A stretch of 64,000 nucleotides of DNA, from contig CP136069.1 of assembly GCA_032622095.1 (NCBI GenBank), positions 64,030,819 through 64,094,818 of the forward strand, in the 5' to 3' direction. Origin of the DNA: Siphonodentalium dalli. Lineage: Eukaryota; Mollusca; Scaphopoda; Gadilida; Siphonodentaliidae. The position numbers and the translations under genes were made by a program. The notes under the pieces are model-generated. The model was not told the origin of the DNA. It ran no database searches and worked only from the letters and a program-made list of their open reading frames with translations. This document shows positions 32,417-44,139 of this stretch, in pieces (position 1 is the first letter of the stretch; the number at the start of each line of letters is the position of its first letter).

Positions 32417-32999
32417 GGGCACCGCAGCAAATGGGGGCAATGGGTGGGAAGGGCAACTGCACATCTAACCCTCCGCTAAAGGGGACTTCATGTCAATATC
32501 AGGCTCGAAAGAACAATTCATGTGTGACTAAGACTTTGTACAATGCAACCGATATAATCCTAGAATTGGAAGTATTTTGGAACGATATATGGGGACGCTG
32601 ACATCCAATATTTAGGGGCGGGTAAAATTCACAGTCAAACTCAAACTCTAAAACGTCACATCTCTGAGCCGAGAGAAGTAAACACGGCATTTAAAAACAA
32701 AGGGATGCAAATTCAACAAATTTTAAACACACCTGTGCTGACTGGCTTAAAATCTTAGCATCTGAAGAAAACAAACAGAAGACCTGTGGCTTCGAGCTTC
32801 TGTTTGACCTTGGAGGTCATTAACATAAATAACGAGACACCTGTTGTAGGCTGGTCCCCCACTAGATACTATGTATCACTTCATAAGGATTCAGGGCCGC
32901 CCTTTGAAGGAATGCTTAATATTTCAGTCAAATACCTCGGTCTTCAAATAACCTTTAAGCGTGTGAAGACAGAATTCCATCAACTTACTTTGTAAACAG
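32417..32999 (+). other. Candidate exon or transcript segment, weak
   Basis: An acceptor-like CTTGTTCGCAG ends at 32416 and a strong donor ACAG/GTAAGT follows 32999. Between them the sequence is free of repeats and less AT-rich. A 66-codon frame (32401-32601) ends early and has three N-glycosylation-like triplets. A 69-codon frame lies near the donor. No single frame spans the segment, so it might be non-coding, untranslated or chance. Confidence 0.2.
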
Positions 33000-33102
33000 G
33001 TAAGTTGGTTATTGAACTATGAATAACTGAAGGTGTGACCTCCCAAATTTTAATTATATAAACAAAAACACCATTTCTTCAAGCAGGGTGGCACCCACAT
33101 AG

Positions 33103-33804
33103 AGCCCCGTTAATTAGTGTCGGCTATCGGCTGAGCTGAGGCAAATGACTAGGAAAAAAGACATTTTGTCGGCTATATTTTCGATGAGGCAAATTTAGAA
33201 CATGCAAATGTTTTGTGCAAAATTGAAAGAACTTGCTGCAGACATTGTCTTTCTGTCGCAATTAAGATTTTAAGCCAGAGCCAACCAAAGTCTGTCATGA
33301 TAATGGACCAATTAACCCTTCACCCAACAGAACGGCCATGTGCCAATGCATTCTCTTATATATGCGAGTCGACCATAGGTCGCCTCGCATATATAAGAGA
33401 ATGCATTGGCTTAACACATTAAAAATTATAAAATTGTTAAAGAATGTAAGAAAAAATGGTAAAAAAAGATTTTTTTTAGGCCAATGCATTCTCTTATATA
33501 TGCGAGGCGACCTATGGTCGACTCGCATATATAAGAGAATGCATTGGCACAGGGCATAACTGTAACTATCACAATGTGGTCAATGAGCCGGTTCCAATGA
33601 TATCCATATTTGTATGGTTCTATTGAGACAGACCGAAGATATTTTAGGCTGTTGAAGCTTTATTTGGCCGGTTTTGGCCGGTTTGTTGGGTAAAGGGTTA
33701 AGTTCCAATATTAAACTGAAATTACACCTGGTATGTGTAGAGCATGCAACTATGCAGATCAAAGGCTTTTAGCCGAGGACATTTCTCTGGCCCAGGAAAT
33801 GTTT
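33103..33804 (+). mobile_element. Family I element split by family D
   Basis: Starts AGCCCCGTTAATTAGTGTCG and has the family I words GCTGAGCTGAGGCAAA and GAACTTGCTGCAGACATTGT. After the nested family D copy it continues with GTTCCAATATTAAACTGAA and CTCTGGCCCAGG. The right end is replaced by half a family A copy. Confidence 0.75.
33316..33697 (-). mobile_element. Family D MITE (TTAA type), nested in family I
   Basis: TTAA at 33312-33315 and 33698-33701. Reverse orientation, two hairpins. The related family I copy near 35957 reads GGACCAAGTTCAATC without an insert, marking the empty site. Confidence 0.95.
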
Positions 33805-33906
33805 AGCTTTCCGATGAATGGCAACAAGCCATATTTCCGACTAAATCCTGAAAAATTACCCATAATTCTGCTGTGGTTACGGAGTCGATTAATTAGGGCA
33901 TTACTG
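33805..33906. mobile_element. Family A, right arm only
   Basis: Starts at the palindrome axis (AGCTTTCCGATG) and runs to GGGCATTACTG followed by TA. The left arm is absent. Confidence 0.88.
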
Positions 33907-34159
33907 TAAATGCACGACTAATATTGTTACTATTAAATAACAGTTGTATATAGTGCACCACTACTAGTGGAAACGATACATTTATGCTATTTGTGATTAT
34001 ATGTTAAGGGGTAAAAATATTGGTGACTTAATTAGTACCAAATTACATGATGATGCTGATGATGACGGTTCTGGAACCATAACAAAATTATTTATCACAG
34101 ATCATACAGCGCTGCACTGCAATAATTATATACTGAATGGGAATGTTCAACCTGAGCTC
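33907..34159. other. No feature seen
   Basis: Nothing recognised. Confidence 0.45.
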
Positions 34160-34813
34160 CCAGGCAAGTTAAAATTGAGTCAATAAATTCAAAGAAATTT
34201 GTGCAGAGTTCCTCATTCTGGCCTACACAATAAATTTGAACACACAAATCAAGCAGCGTTCATTAGCATGCAAACACTGTCCTTCTAGGGACCTCCCCCT
34301 GCTTCCTGCTCATCACAATGTGGACACATTTGGTGAACAAAGAATGTGTTTGGTAAATTTAAACAAGGCAAGTTAAAATTGAGTTAATAAATTCAACTGA
34401 ATTATTGCATATGTCTCAGCGGTCAAATAGCAGTCCATCTTTTAGTCCCGCTCAAACACAATTCTCAACAAAATATGCACATGACTGATCGACTTCCTCA
34501 TCGAATCTATTAATTCAACCGGATGGTTTCACATACTAACTCCGCCGGACAAACAATGGTCCATCTTTTAGTCCCTCTCAAACAAAATTCTCAACAAAAT
34601 ATGCGTACAGATGATCAAGTTCCTCATACTAGCCAACACAGGTCTATACACTTCAAATCTGTGCATACAAAACATGACCTTCATTAGCATGAGAACACTG
34701 TTCTTCATAGGGACCTCCCCCTGCTTCCTGCTCATCATAATGTCCACACATTTGGTGAATAAAGAATGTGGTTAAGTGGTAAATTTAAACAACAGGCATG
34801 TTTTTTTTAAATT
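34160..34813 (+). repeat. Dispersed repeat H, two further rounds
   Basis: The module with AGGGACCTCCCCCTGCTTCC occurs near 34288 and 34708. The module with CTTTTAGTCCC and CTCAACAAAATATGC occurs near 34438 and 34565. Same order as at 31060-31530, so the array is a partly tandem duplication. Confidence 0.78.
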
Positions 34814-35265
34814 GCCTGATTATAGTGTGCCTGTCATTTGCAGAATGAGGTCCCCCAGAGGATGTATTTGTGACGCTATCCTGCCTAGTGGGCTAGCATC
34901 ACCAAATTCACCCTGTGGGGACCTCATTCTGCATGGCCTCATCTGTTATGGGAGACATAGACTCAGATTGAAGTTCGCAAATTGTGAATATTGTGATGTA
35001 CACCCATTGGGAACCTTGATCATGCAATGTGTCGTCTGCCAATTTGGGGAAAAAGAGAAACTAAACTAAAAAAGAAATAGAATCTATGTGATGAAGTTTC
35101 TATAGAAATTTGATAATAAAGAAAGTTTCCAGAGAAGATGAGGCCTAAGCAGAATGAGGTCCCCAGAGGGTGAATTTAGTGATGCTAGCCCGCTACGCAG
35201 GATAGCATCACTAAATTCACCCTCTTGGGACCTCACTGCAAATGACAGACACCCTATAGTCAGGC
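34814..35265. mobile_element. Family B composite MITE, 452 bp, inside repeat H
   Basis: Ends GCCTGATTATAGTGTGCC and the complement of GCCTGACTATAGGGTGTC. Two terminal palindromes (34841-34933, 35150-35235) and the CCCATTGGGAACCT middle. Repeat H reads AAACAACAGG then TTTGTGAAGCTGCATGC uninterrupted at 31310-31345. CAGGCATG lies on both sides here. Confidence 0.9.
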
Positions 35266-35491
35266 ATGTAGTTTGTGAAGCTGCATGCATTATGAAGTGT
35301 CAATTTGTTTGATTAATGAATCCGTGTAACTTCAATTCAATGATGCTAAAAATCCTTGAGTCAACACATTTCTGTGCCATCATCAGTGACAAATTAGATC
35401 TCATTGCACTAGGTGCACTTATAGAAGCACGTACTTCATTCAAGTTACCTGTACTGCGCTTGTTTCAAGTTTAATATACCATACGTAAATT

Positions 35492-36082
35492 CAGCCCTGT
35501 TAAAATTAACATCGGCTGAGCTAAGGCAAACGCCTAGGCAAAATGAAATTTCATCAGCTATATTTGAGCCGAGGTAAATTTCAGAACCTGCCAATGCTTT
35601 TTTGCAAAATTAAAGAACTTGCTGCAGGCATTGTCTTTGTGTTGTATCTACAGTAATGCCCTAAGTAATCGACTCCTTAACCACAGCAGAATTATGGGTA
35701 ACTTTTCAGGATTTAGTCGGAAATATGGCATGATGCCATTCATCGGAAAGCTCTCACTGAGAGCTTTCCGATGAATGGCAACAAGGCATATTTCCGACTA
35801 AATCCTGAAAAATTACCCATAATTCTGCTGTGGTTAAGGAGTCGATTATTTAAGGCATTACTGTAGTTGTGGAAGTCTGCAGACAGTAAACATTTATTGT
35901 AGAATGCAAAGGACTACAGGTATTTTGATAAATCAGCAATTCTAAGCCAGTCATGATATGGACCAAGTTCAATCATAAACTGAAGTTATATGGGGTATGT
36001 GAGGGACATGCAAATTTCTGGCCTAAGCACTGGCCTAAGCAATTTTTTAGCCCAGGCCAATTTCTGATAATTAACAGGGCTG
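35492..36082 (+). mobile_element. Family I element split by family A
   Basis: Ends CAGCCCTGTTAA and TTAACAGGGCTG, about 376 bp without the family A insert. No convincing target duplication. The ~60 bp before it (from 35430) are also duplicated before the partial copy at 45731, so a larger segment was copied. Confidence 0.75.
35651..35863. mobile_element. Family A palindrome, full length, nested in family I
   Basis: 213 bp, TA on both sides. The paralogous segment near 45887-45900 runs uninterrupted from TTGTCTTTGTGTTTG to GTTGTGGAAGTCTG, giving an empty site. Confidence 0.95.
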
Positions 36083-36196
36083 TGTGATATACCCATGTTA
36101 AAGATTCTCAACAATAATATTCTATAAATGCATTCATGTCTCCACAGCTTCACAGACAATTAAATTCACAGGTGCATGATGATCATGGCTGAAGTA

Positions 36197-36379
36197 CAGT
36201 AATGCCCTAAATAATCGACTCCTTAACCACAGCAGAATTATGGGTAATTTTTCATGATTTAGTAGGAAATATGGCTTGTTGCCATTCATCAGAAAGCTCT
36301 CACATATTTCCGACTAAATCATGAAAAATTACCCACAATTCTGTTGTGGTTAAGGAGTCGATTATTTAGGGCATTACTG
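36197..36379. mobile_element. Family A with centre deleted
   Basis: TA-flanked. The left arm ends at AAAGCTCTCA and joins ACATATTTCCGAC, removing about 30 bp of the inner right arm. Confidence 0.9.
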
Positions 36380-37223
36380 TATATATATTTTCTCTTCAGA
36401 TCAGTCTTTCCAGATCAAAATAAAACAAGAATTAGGACTGTCCCAATCGGACCCCCCCCCCCCCCCCCCCCCACAGCTCAATTGCACTTTGGTATTATTG
36501 CTAGCTGTGTGTTTTTTTCTACACAATGACTTATTGTGCCAATAAAGTTTGTTAAATATTTAATAAACTGGGACATTCTAACCCAGTTTTTTATAACTTT
36601 ATAACCAGCTTTATAGAATTAGTTTTAGAAAAAGAAAACCAGATTATACATATCGAGTCACCCAGCATCCGATTCAGAATGCGTCTCATCCCTTCTGAAT
36701 GCACAGCGACGTCCCGAGAATGGTACGCAGAACACCCTAATTAGGTGGCACATCTATGACACAATTCTAAAGTAAACTCTCAGGACACAATGCCCTATGC
36801 CTCACCGGTCTATGCTACCTATATGGGTGGGAGAAAAGCAAATATATGTGATCCTATATAGAGAGTTTTAAGTTGGCCTGAATAATCATTATACGTACCC
36901 CTCAAGGACGCTTTACACAATTAAGGACAACCCTTCTATAGGTACTCAGGTGGTAAAAATATTTGTTACTATTTAAAGTCAACATCACGCCTATGGTGGT
37001 CTATATACATAGAAAATGTACTCTGTAATTATTATATCATGACTCTTCAGTTACAATCGATTCAGATTTTCCAGGACTAATCCTGATTATAATTTTTTTA
37101 AAGGGTTTCGATCAAAATGACCTACACAAATTTGATTTCGTGTTATTTCAAATTAAGATAATTTTGTCACTTTATATGTGCTTTTATTTTGTTTACTGTG
37201 CAGTTGTCAGTTGTTCTCCTGTA
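36380..37223. other. No gene supported; C run
   Basis: A run of about 22 C begins near 36451. Nothing else recognised. Confidence 0.5.
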
Positions 37224-37435
37224 CAGTAATGCTCTAAGTAATCGACTTCTTAACCACAGCAGAATTATGGGTAATTTTTCAGGATTTAGTCGGAAATATG
37301 GCTTGTTGCTATTCAACGGAAAGCTCTCCCTGAGAGCTTTCGGATGAATGGCAACAAGCCATATTTCCGACTAAATCCTGAAAAATTACCCATAATTCTG
37401 CTGTGGTTATGGAGTCGATTAATTAGGCATTACTG
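37224..37435. mobile_element. Family A palindrome, full length
   Basis: 212 bp, TA on both sides, ends CAGTAATGCTC and GGCATTACTG. Confidence 0.93.
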
Positions 37436-38039
37436 TATGTCAGAACAGAAACAAAATCACAAAGTAACCAGGCAGAATCAACCACATGGCTCTAAGCTTT
37501 TAGTGATGTCTGCTTCAATATCTTTCAGAATAGCCTAGGGCAATAATTATCAATGATATATGCTCAGTCCCTTCCATGAGGAAAACACAGCGAGAGCCCT
37601 TATTTTCTCTCGCAATTCTGAAGACGGGTGTATAAATTGCACCCGTAATATAACGTAAGTTGGGTTTTTCTCAAACAAATTGTCATTGTGGGATAGACCT
37701 ATGTCCAGTTACACTTTCACATGCCTATAATATAACTGAGATGGGAACGGTTCTAAATATACCTTTAACGATTACAGTCACCATAAGCTTTTTGACAAGA
37801 GGGACGAGTGCGAATTTTAGCACCCATGAATTTAAAATTGCGAGTGCATACGGGTGCGAGAGCAATCGCTGCCATATCTCCTGGGAAGGACTGTATGCTA
37901 TTCTTAAATTCTTTGAAAATATCACAGCCAAATATTTAAAAAATTGGTTCTAAAAATAGCAACATTTGTTGTCCAACAGACAAAGTATTCCATCATACAC
38001 AGAAAAGTGTACAGAAAACAGCAGTAGTCTGCTATGATA
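37436..38039. other. Unassigned; possible degraded inverted element at 37588-37880
   Basis: CAGCGAGAGC near 37588 and GCAATCGCTG near 37863, with internal CGCAATTCTG / AAAATTGCGAG and GCACCC / GGGTGC pairs, hint at an old inverted-repeat element. No target duplication. Confidence 0.35.
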
Positions 38040-38310
38040 TACTGAGTCCCCAAAAAACCTCGGAATAATATCCTGTCATTTTCTTAGTTTGTAAGGACTA
38101 GGCTGGGAACATAAAAAATAAATGGAGCAAATTGATTCTGAAGAGAAAGCCCATCATACTTCATTGTAGAGTTATGTCCCTTATGAGTTAATATTCCCAT
38201 CCTAGCCTTGACAACCTCTCATTAAATTCATCTGCAATTCCCAGCTAGCCAGGCCAGAACTAATGGATGTGGACACAATCAATATAATCAATATAATCAA
38301 GTTTAAAAAA
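38040..38310 (+). repeat. Satellite J, isolated partial unit
   Basis: Has CTCGGAATAATATCCTGTC, AGAAAGCCCATCATACTTCA, TAGCCTTGACAACCTCTCAT and CCAGAACTAATGGATG, the same order as units in 40600-43330. Confidence 0.85.
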
Positions 38311-38514
38311 AAATTTATTCAAAGCAGGAGAGCTAGGTGAATTTCAAACCTGGAAATAATTCAAATTTTGGTGCTGGACAAAATGACAGGTACCAATTGA
38401 TTGGTTTGTGCCAGTCATCAATAATTTTGTGACTGTCAAATACATTTTTACAAAGTATTTACTATGAGTTACGGACAATTCAGGTATCTAATAAAATAAA
38501 ACTATTTATTACGA

Positions 38515-38705
38515 CTCGAGTCAGCTGCTCAAGTCATAAACTCATTTTCATTATAATTACCATGTTGTTTGCATTGTACATAGAGCACACAACTGTATTT
38601 TGCACTAATCCATGGCTCAAATTCATTCATTTGTTGGATATTTTCTGTTGAGTATAAAAGGAGATGGTCCCATAAATGGCTGGATTTAGTGTACATGCAG
38701 TCCCC
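38515..38705. mobile_element. Family F inverted-repeat MITE
   Basis: Contains GACTCGAGTC, TATAATTACCATGTTG, TTCATTTGTTGGATATTTTC and GGAGATGGTCCCATAAATGG. It ends CAGTCCCCCTTTA. Confidence 0.82.
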
Positions 38706-39366
38706 CTTTAAAATGAGCCCCTGTGATTGGTAAACACCCACGAAAATTGAACACTGAAAATTAAAAAACAAAAAAGTGTTATGTAACAATGTGGTGAGTA
38801 TTATTCCAAAGTCATATCATTTCGTCTGAATTTTTTATTTGAAGAAAGAACTCAATTGAGCATGTACATGTAGTTTTAAAAACATGCTCTTACAAGGAAC
38901 AAATATATTATCTTACACAATTTATATCAACAAAAAGTATATCAGCAGTTTTTTATTTTAACTGTGCATGGTAGCTACTAGTAAATCGCCACCAGTCATA
39001 ATTAATGAGACACATACAAACATGTATCGGTCATTAGGGCATTTTCGGCTGGTCATTGACCATGACCGGACACTTATTTCCAGACTCAGATGAGTTGGAA
39101 ACTCAAAAGTTGCACCTCTCCTCACATAAGAGGTGCTCTAATAACCATTCCTGGTCTGAAGGTGTTGTCATTGACACTCTCAAATGCGATAATCAATGCC
39201 TTTTCTACTTATGTAAAAGTGTGGTACTGCCCTTACCATGGAGTGGGGTACGAGGTACCGCATGCAAGCACAATCAATCCATCAATATATTACTTATTAA
39301 CAGGATTCATATACTTGGATCGTGTTCAAATTCAAGGACTTTTCAAGGATTCCAAAAGCATTTTAA
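38706..39366. other. Mostly unannotated; satellite J piece at 39190-39310
   Basis: 39190-39310 has CTACTTATGTAAAAGTGTGG and AAGCACAATCAATCCATCAA words of satellite J, out of the order of the main array. The rest shows nothing. Confidence 0.5.
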
Positions 39367-39757
39367 CCCTTTACCCAACAGAACGGCCCTGTGCCAATGC
39401 ATTCTCTTATATATGCAAGTCGACCATAGGTCGCCTCGCATATATAAGAGAATGCATTGGCTTAACACATTAAAAATTAAAAAATTGTTAAAGAATGTAA
39501 GAAAAATGGTAAAAAGTGTTAAAAAAAGATTTTTTTTAGGCCAATGCATTATCTTATATATGCGAGGCGACCTATGGTCGACTCGCATATATAAGAGAAT
39601 GCATTGGCACAGGGCATAACTGTAACTATCACAATGTGGTCAAGGAGCCGGTTCCAATGATATCCATATTTGTATGGTTCTATTGAGACAGACCGAAGAT
39701 ATTTTAGGCTGTTGAAGCTTTATTTGGCCGGTTTTGGCCGGTTTGTTGGGTAAAGGG
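39367..39757 (-). mobile_element. Family D MITE (TTAA type), 391 bp
   Basis: TTAA at 39363-39366 and 39758-39761. Two hairpins. AAACCGGCC inverted near the right end. Almost identical to 33316-33697. A 187-codon frame that runs into it is an artefact. Confidence 0.95.
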
Positions 39758-39954
39758 TTAAAGGACCTCACTCAACAAAACTTATAAATAGATTAGGTTA
39801 ATAATATATCTATAAAGTTATACATTGTAAGTTTTTTTTCATCAAAGACTTTCAATGAATTCATAAAGTGCTCAGATTGTTGAAATTTGTAACTTAAATT
39901 ATACAACAGTGTATGCGTTGCAACTTGCAAGAATTTTTCAATAACAAAAAATGC

Positions 39955-40274
39955 AGTGGGCTAGCATCACCAAATTCACCCTCTGGGAACCTCATTCTGC
40001 TTAGGCTCAAATGCTATGGGAGACGTAGGATCAGATTGAAGTCACATTGATTATGATTTTATCTTCTGCAAATTAAGATAGAGAATCTGAACAGAAGGGA
40101 AAAATTAACTAAAAAGAATGTTAATTTGAGACTACAAATATTTCCCAGAAGATGAGGCCTAATTAGAATGAGGTCCCAAGAGGGTGAATTTGGTTATTCT
40201 AGCCCACTGTGTGGGATAGCATCACTAATTTCACCCTCTGGGGACCGCATTTCTACACACTATATCCAGGCTTG
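39955..40274. mobile_element. Family B, left palindrome truncated
   Basis: Begins at the axis of the left terminal palindrome (GTGGGCTAGCATCACC). The middle, right palindrome and ACACACTATATCCAGGCTTG end are present. Confidence 0.85.
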
Positions 40275-40599
40275 ATTTCTTGACAATTTTCAAGGCCCTC
40301 AATTATAAAATTCAAGAGCAACTCACATAATTTTCAAACTTTTTTCCAATACCCCCCAATTCAATATGGTTGCCATGAAATCAGTTAAGAGTTTATCAAG
40401 CAGTGCAAATACCACAAAACTTCAAGGTTATTCAAGTTCATCAGTTTCCAGGTCTTGAATTGTCATTTGTCAATTTGAAGGGTATTCGAGGTTTTCAGGG
40501 TCCTACGAGAACTAAGAATTTAGTTACATAAACATTGTTATGGATGTGGTTATATTAATACATTAAATGTTTGTAAACACTGTCCACAAACAGTAGCAG
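40275..40599. other. No feature seen
   Basis: Repeated TTCAAG words only; nothing recognised. Confidence 0.45.
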
Positions 40600-43330
40600 T
40601 AAGCAATGACATATGGTCGCCAAAAAATAACTCGGAATAAAATCCTATAGCTTTCTTAGTTCACTCAGACTGAACTGAGTACAGTAAGTAAGAAAATTAA
40701 TGGAAGAAATTGATTTTGAACAAAAAGCCCTTCATACTTTATTGTAGAGTTATATGAGTAAATATTCCTATCCTAGACTTGACGTCTCATTAAATTCATC
40801 CAGAGTTAATGTTCTAGAAAAAAATCTGCAATTCCCGACTGGAACTAATGGATGCAAAGGAAATTATTGTCTACAGAAGAAAGCACAATAAACCCATCAT
40901 ATATAACTTACTAGATGAAACAGGCCATTTGGGAGCCTTTATTCAGCGGCCCTTTTGTGTGCACATTTTGCTCTTTTAATTTTAAACCTTTTGATTTGAA
41001 AAAAAAGAGTTAATTTTAGATCCACTCCTTTCTCAATTAAAAAAAAAATTTAAATTGCCAATTTAACTTTCCATATCTTGAATTGTCATTTGTCCAATTG
41101 AAGGCTATTGCCCCATGGGAACCATGGATCAATTAGTATACCACTTGTGCTGCTAACTTTAAATTTAGTTACATAAACATTGTTGTGGATGTGGTTTTAA
41201 TACATCAAATGTTTATAAACACTGTCCGAAATTGCAGTAGTAAGCGATGATATACATGTATATAGGGTCCAGTGTTCGCGCTGCCACTTGCCAAATTTGC
41301 CAATGGCAAAAATAATTCACATTTGGCAAAAAATATTTTCATTTGGCAAATATTTTGGCAAGTAGCTTTGTAATTCTTCAATAAAGTTGAAACATATCGA
41401 TCAATCAATACCATTCATTTTAGGAAACTATTACAAAAGATTTATATTAGTAGTGTTTTATGTGGTTTTGGAAAAGTTAACACCTCCATTCACATGCAGT
41501 TAATCTGGTAACATTATTATCGATGGTTCGGGGATTGACCGTATTTAGTGATGTTCCCTTCTGATGAAGCAACTCTGCAGCCATTTTATTGTTCGGTGAT
41601 TGGTTTATTGCTGTATGCTAAAACACAATAGAGATGCGAGTATAATTGTTAACTAACTGCATTCCTATCGATATCAAACATCGTTCAAACAGCCAGTGTC
41701 GAAACATAAAACTCAATCAAGGTTGAGGAAATGATATTATCAGGGATAACATTTGGCAAATTCTAATAGAATTTGGCAAAAAATATTTTCATTTGGCAAA
41801 TTATTTGGCAAAAGTAAATTTCGGTCCAGCGCGGACCCTGATAGGGTCCCCACAAAAAAATAACTCGGAATAAAATCCTGTTGTTTTTTTAGTTCACTCA
41901 GACTTAAATGAGTTAGTAAATAATTAATGGATGAAATTGATTCTGAACAGAAAGCCCATCATACTTCAATGTAGAGTTATTTCCCTTATGAGTAAATATT
42001 CCACTCCGAGCCTTGACAACGTCTCATTAAATTCATCTACTGAGTTAAATGTTCTAGAAAAAAATCTGCAATTCCCAGGTCAGTACTAATGGATGTGAAG
42101 GAAATTGTCTACAGAAGCAAGCACAATCAACCATCAATATATAATACTTCCGCAGTAATGACATCATGAGCTGATATTAACACAATAGTAAAAACCTACT
42201 CTACTTACATAAAAGTGTGGTACCTCAGACTCCAAGTAGGCTATAAAACAAACACTGCTGTGCTAATCTTGAATGGCCATGGTGTGCAGACAATATGAGG
42301 TTTCACCAGTAATGTCTTGTCCTGTTTTGCTTGTGTATAATCTCTGGACACATGTGTGTATATTACACAAGCTTCATACATCCCTCCAAAATGTAGTAGA
42401 AACTATCATACTGGGTCCCAAACAAAAAACACTCGGAAAAATGATTCATGTAGTTTTCTTAGTTCATAAGGACTGAACTGACCAAGTAAAAAAAAACAAA
42501 TTGATTCTGAATAGAAAACCCATCGTACTTCATTGTAGAGTTATATTCCTCATGAGTAAATATTCCACTCCAAGCCTTGACAACGTCTCATTAAATTCAT
42601 CCACTGAGTTAACGTTCTAGAAAAAATCTGCAATTCCCCCGGCCGGAACTAATGGATACGAAGGAAATTGTCTACAGAAACAAGTGCACTCAATCCATCA
42701 ATATTTAATACTTCCACAGTAATAACATCATGAGCTAATATTAACACAATAGTAAAAACCTACCTCTACTTATGTAAAAGATTGGTACCCCCAGACTAAA
42801 GTCAGCTAAAATAAAAACTAATGTGCTAATCTTACATGGCCATGGTATGCAGGGGTTATGAGGTTACCCCAGTAATGTCTTGTCCTGTTTTGCTTGTGTA
42901 TAATCTCTGGACACATGTGTGTATATTACACAGGCTTAATACATCTCACCGTACATGTATGTAAACCCTCCAGAATGTAGTAGAAAACAATGAAAAAAAA
43001 CCACTCTGAAAAAGGATTCCTGTAGTTTTCTTAGTTCATAAGTTCTGAACTGAGTAAGTAAAAAAATAATGGAAGAAATTGATCTCTGAATAGAAAGCCC
43101 ATCATCCTTCAATAGAGTTATATCCCTTATGAGTAAATATTCCACTCCCAGCCTTGACAACGTCTCATTAAATTCATCCAGAGTTAACGTTCTATAAAAA
43201 ATCTGCAATTCCCTGGCCGGAACTAATGGATGCGAAGGAAATTGTCTACAGAAGCAAGCACAATCAACCCATCAATATATAATACTTCCGCAGTAATAAC
43301 ATCATGAGCTAATATTAACACAGCTACTAT
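40600..43330 (+). repeat. Satellite J, ~568-bp tandem repeat, about 4 units
   Basis: CTCGGAATAAAATCC or a variant starts units near 40631, 41866, 42433 and 43002. The last two steps are 567 and 569 bp. Each unit has AGAAAGCCCATCATACTTCA, GTAAATATTCC, CTTGACAACGTCTCATTAAA, GGAACTAATGGATG and TGACATCATGAGCTGATATT-like text. A hAT element interrupts the first-second junction. Confidence 0.9.
41270..41840. mobile_element. Non-autonomous hAT-type element, 571 bp
   Basis: Inverted ends CAGTGTTCGCGCTG and the complement of CAGGGTCCGCGCTG, flanked by a perfect 8-bp target duplication ATAGGGTC (41262-41269, 41841-41848). Near both ends the word ATTTGGCAAA is repeated in the same direction, about eight copies, which may be subterminal transposase-binding sites. 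Other satellite J units supply the empty site (GGGTCCC followed by AAAAAA and ACTCGG). No coding capacity. Confidence 0.92.
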
Positions 43331-43832
43331 ATATGTCAGTCGAGAGAGCGTTGCGTGCCTCAAGCACTAAAAATGTAAAATCCTTGTACGATTTGATGAG
43401 TTCCATGTCCTTCAGGGAACGGAAAAAAAATGTTCTAGTTAGAGCGCAAATGAATCTGGGACAAGCTCGTGAATATTTATGACACCAGGGCTTTCTGAAT
43501 TCCTTCTCTTAAATGGTTTCTTTTATGTAACTTTAGAGCGCCACGTGTGCATTGGGATGCATTGCAAACTGTAGTTAAGATGAACACTGTCAACATGTCA
43601 TTCAAGATTACTGATGTTTTTTATGAACAAGTGGAAAAAGGGAATAACTCTTGTCAGAAATTAATGGACCGGACCCGAATTTTATAACCTGGTTTATGAA
43701 CATTTGGGTGGGGAAAAAGTAGATGCAGGAGGGGTCATCATAATATTAAAAAAAAATCATCACCACGCAATCAATTGACGAACAGAGTAACTCTTCATGA
43801 ATTACACGATCATAAAATACTTGTTGATGGTA
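43331..43832. other. No feature seen
   Basis: Nothing recognised. Confidence 0.5.
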
Positions 43833-44065
43833 CAGTAATGTCCTAAATAATCGACTCCTAAATTACAGCAGAATTATGGGAAATTTTTCAGGATTTAGTC
43901 GGAAATATGGCTTGTTGCCATTCATCGGAAAGCTCTCGCTGAGAGCTTTCAGATGAATGGCAACAAGCCATATTTCTGACTAAATCCTGAAAAGTTACCC
44001 ATAATTAATTCTGCTGTGGATAAGAGGTCGATTAATTAGAGCATTACTGTCCTTCGGGCATTACT
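43833..44065. mobile_element. Family A with duplicated right terminus
   Basis: TA-flanked. The right arm ends GCATTACTG and then, after TCCTTCGG, repeats GCATTACTG. An ATTA duplication also lies in the right arm. Confidence 0.92.
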
Positions 44066-44139
44066 GTAGTTGTTTTACAGACTATTATAAAATTTATCGT
44101 ATTTCACATGAACCCACTATAACTCCAAAGGAATTGGGT

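Noticed and set aside
33103-36082. Family I as hAT
   Set aside because: CAGCCCTG ends look hAT-like, but no 8-bp target duplication was found at either copy.
37588-37880. Inverted element with CAGCGA ends
   Set aside because: Short end similarity only and flanks GGAAAACA and CCATATCT do not match.
39056-39619. 187-codon open frame, the longest in the window
   Set aside because: It runs from satellite J text into a family D MITE and its C-terminal half translates the palindromic hairpins; the reverse strand is equally open.
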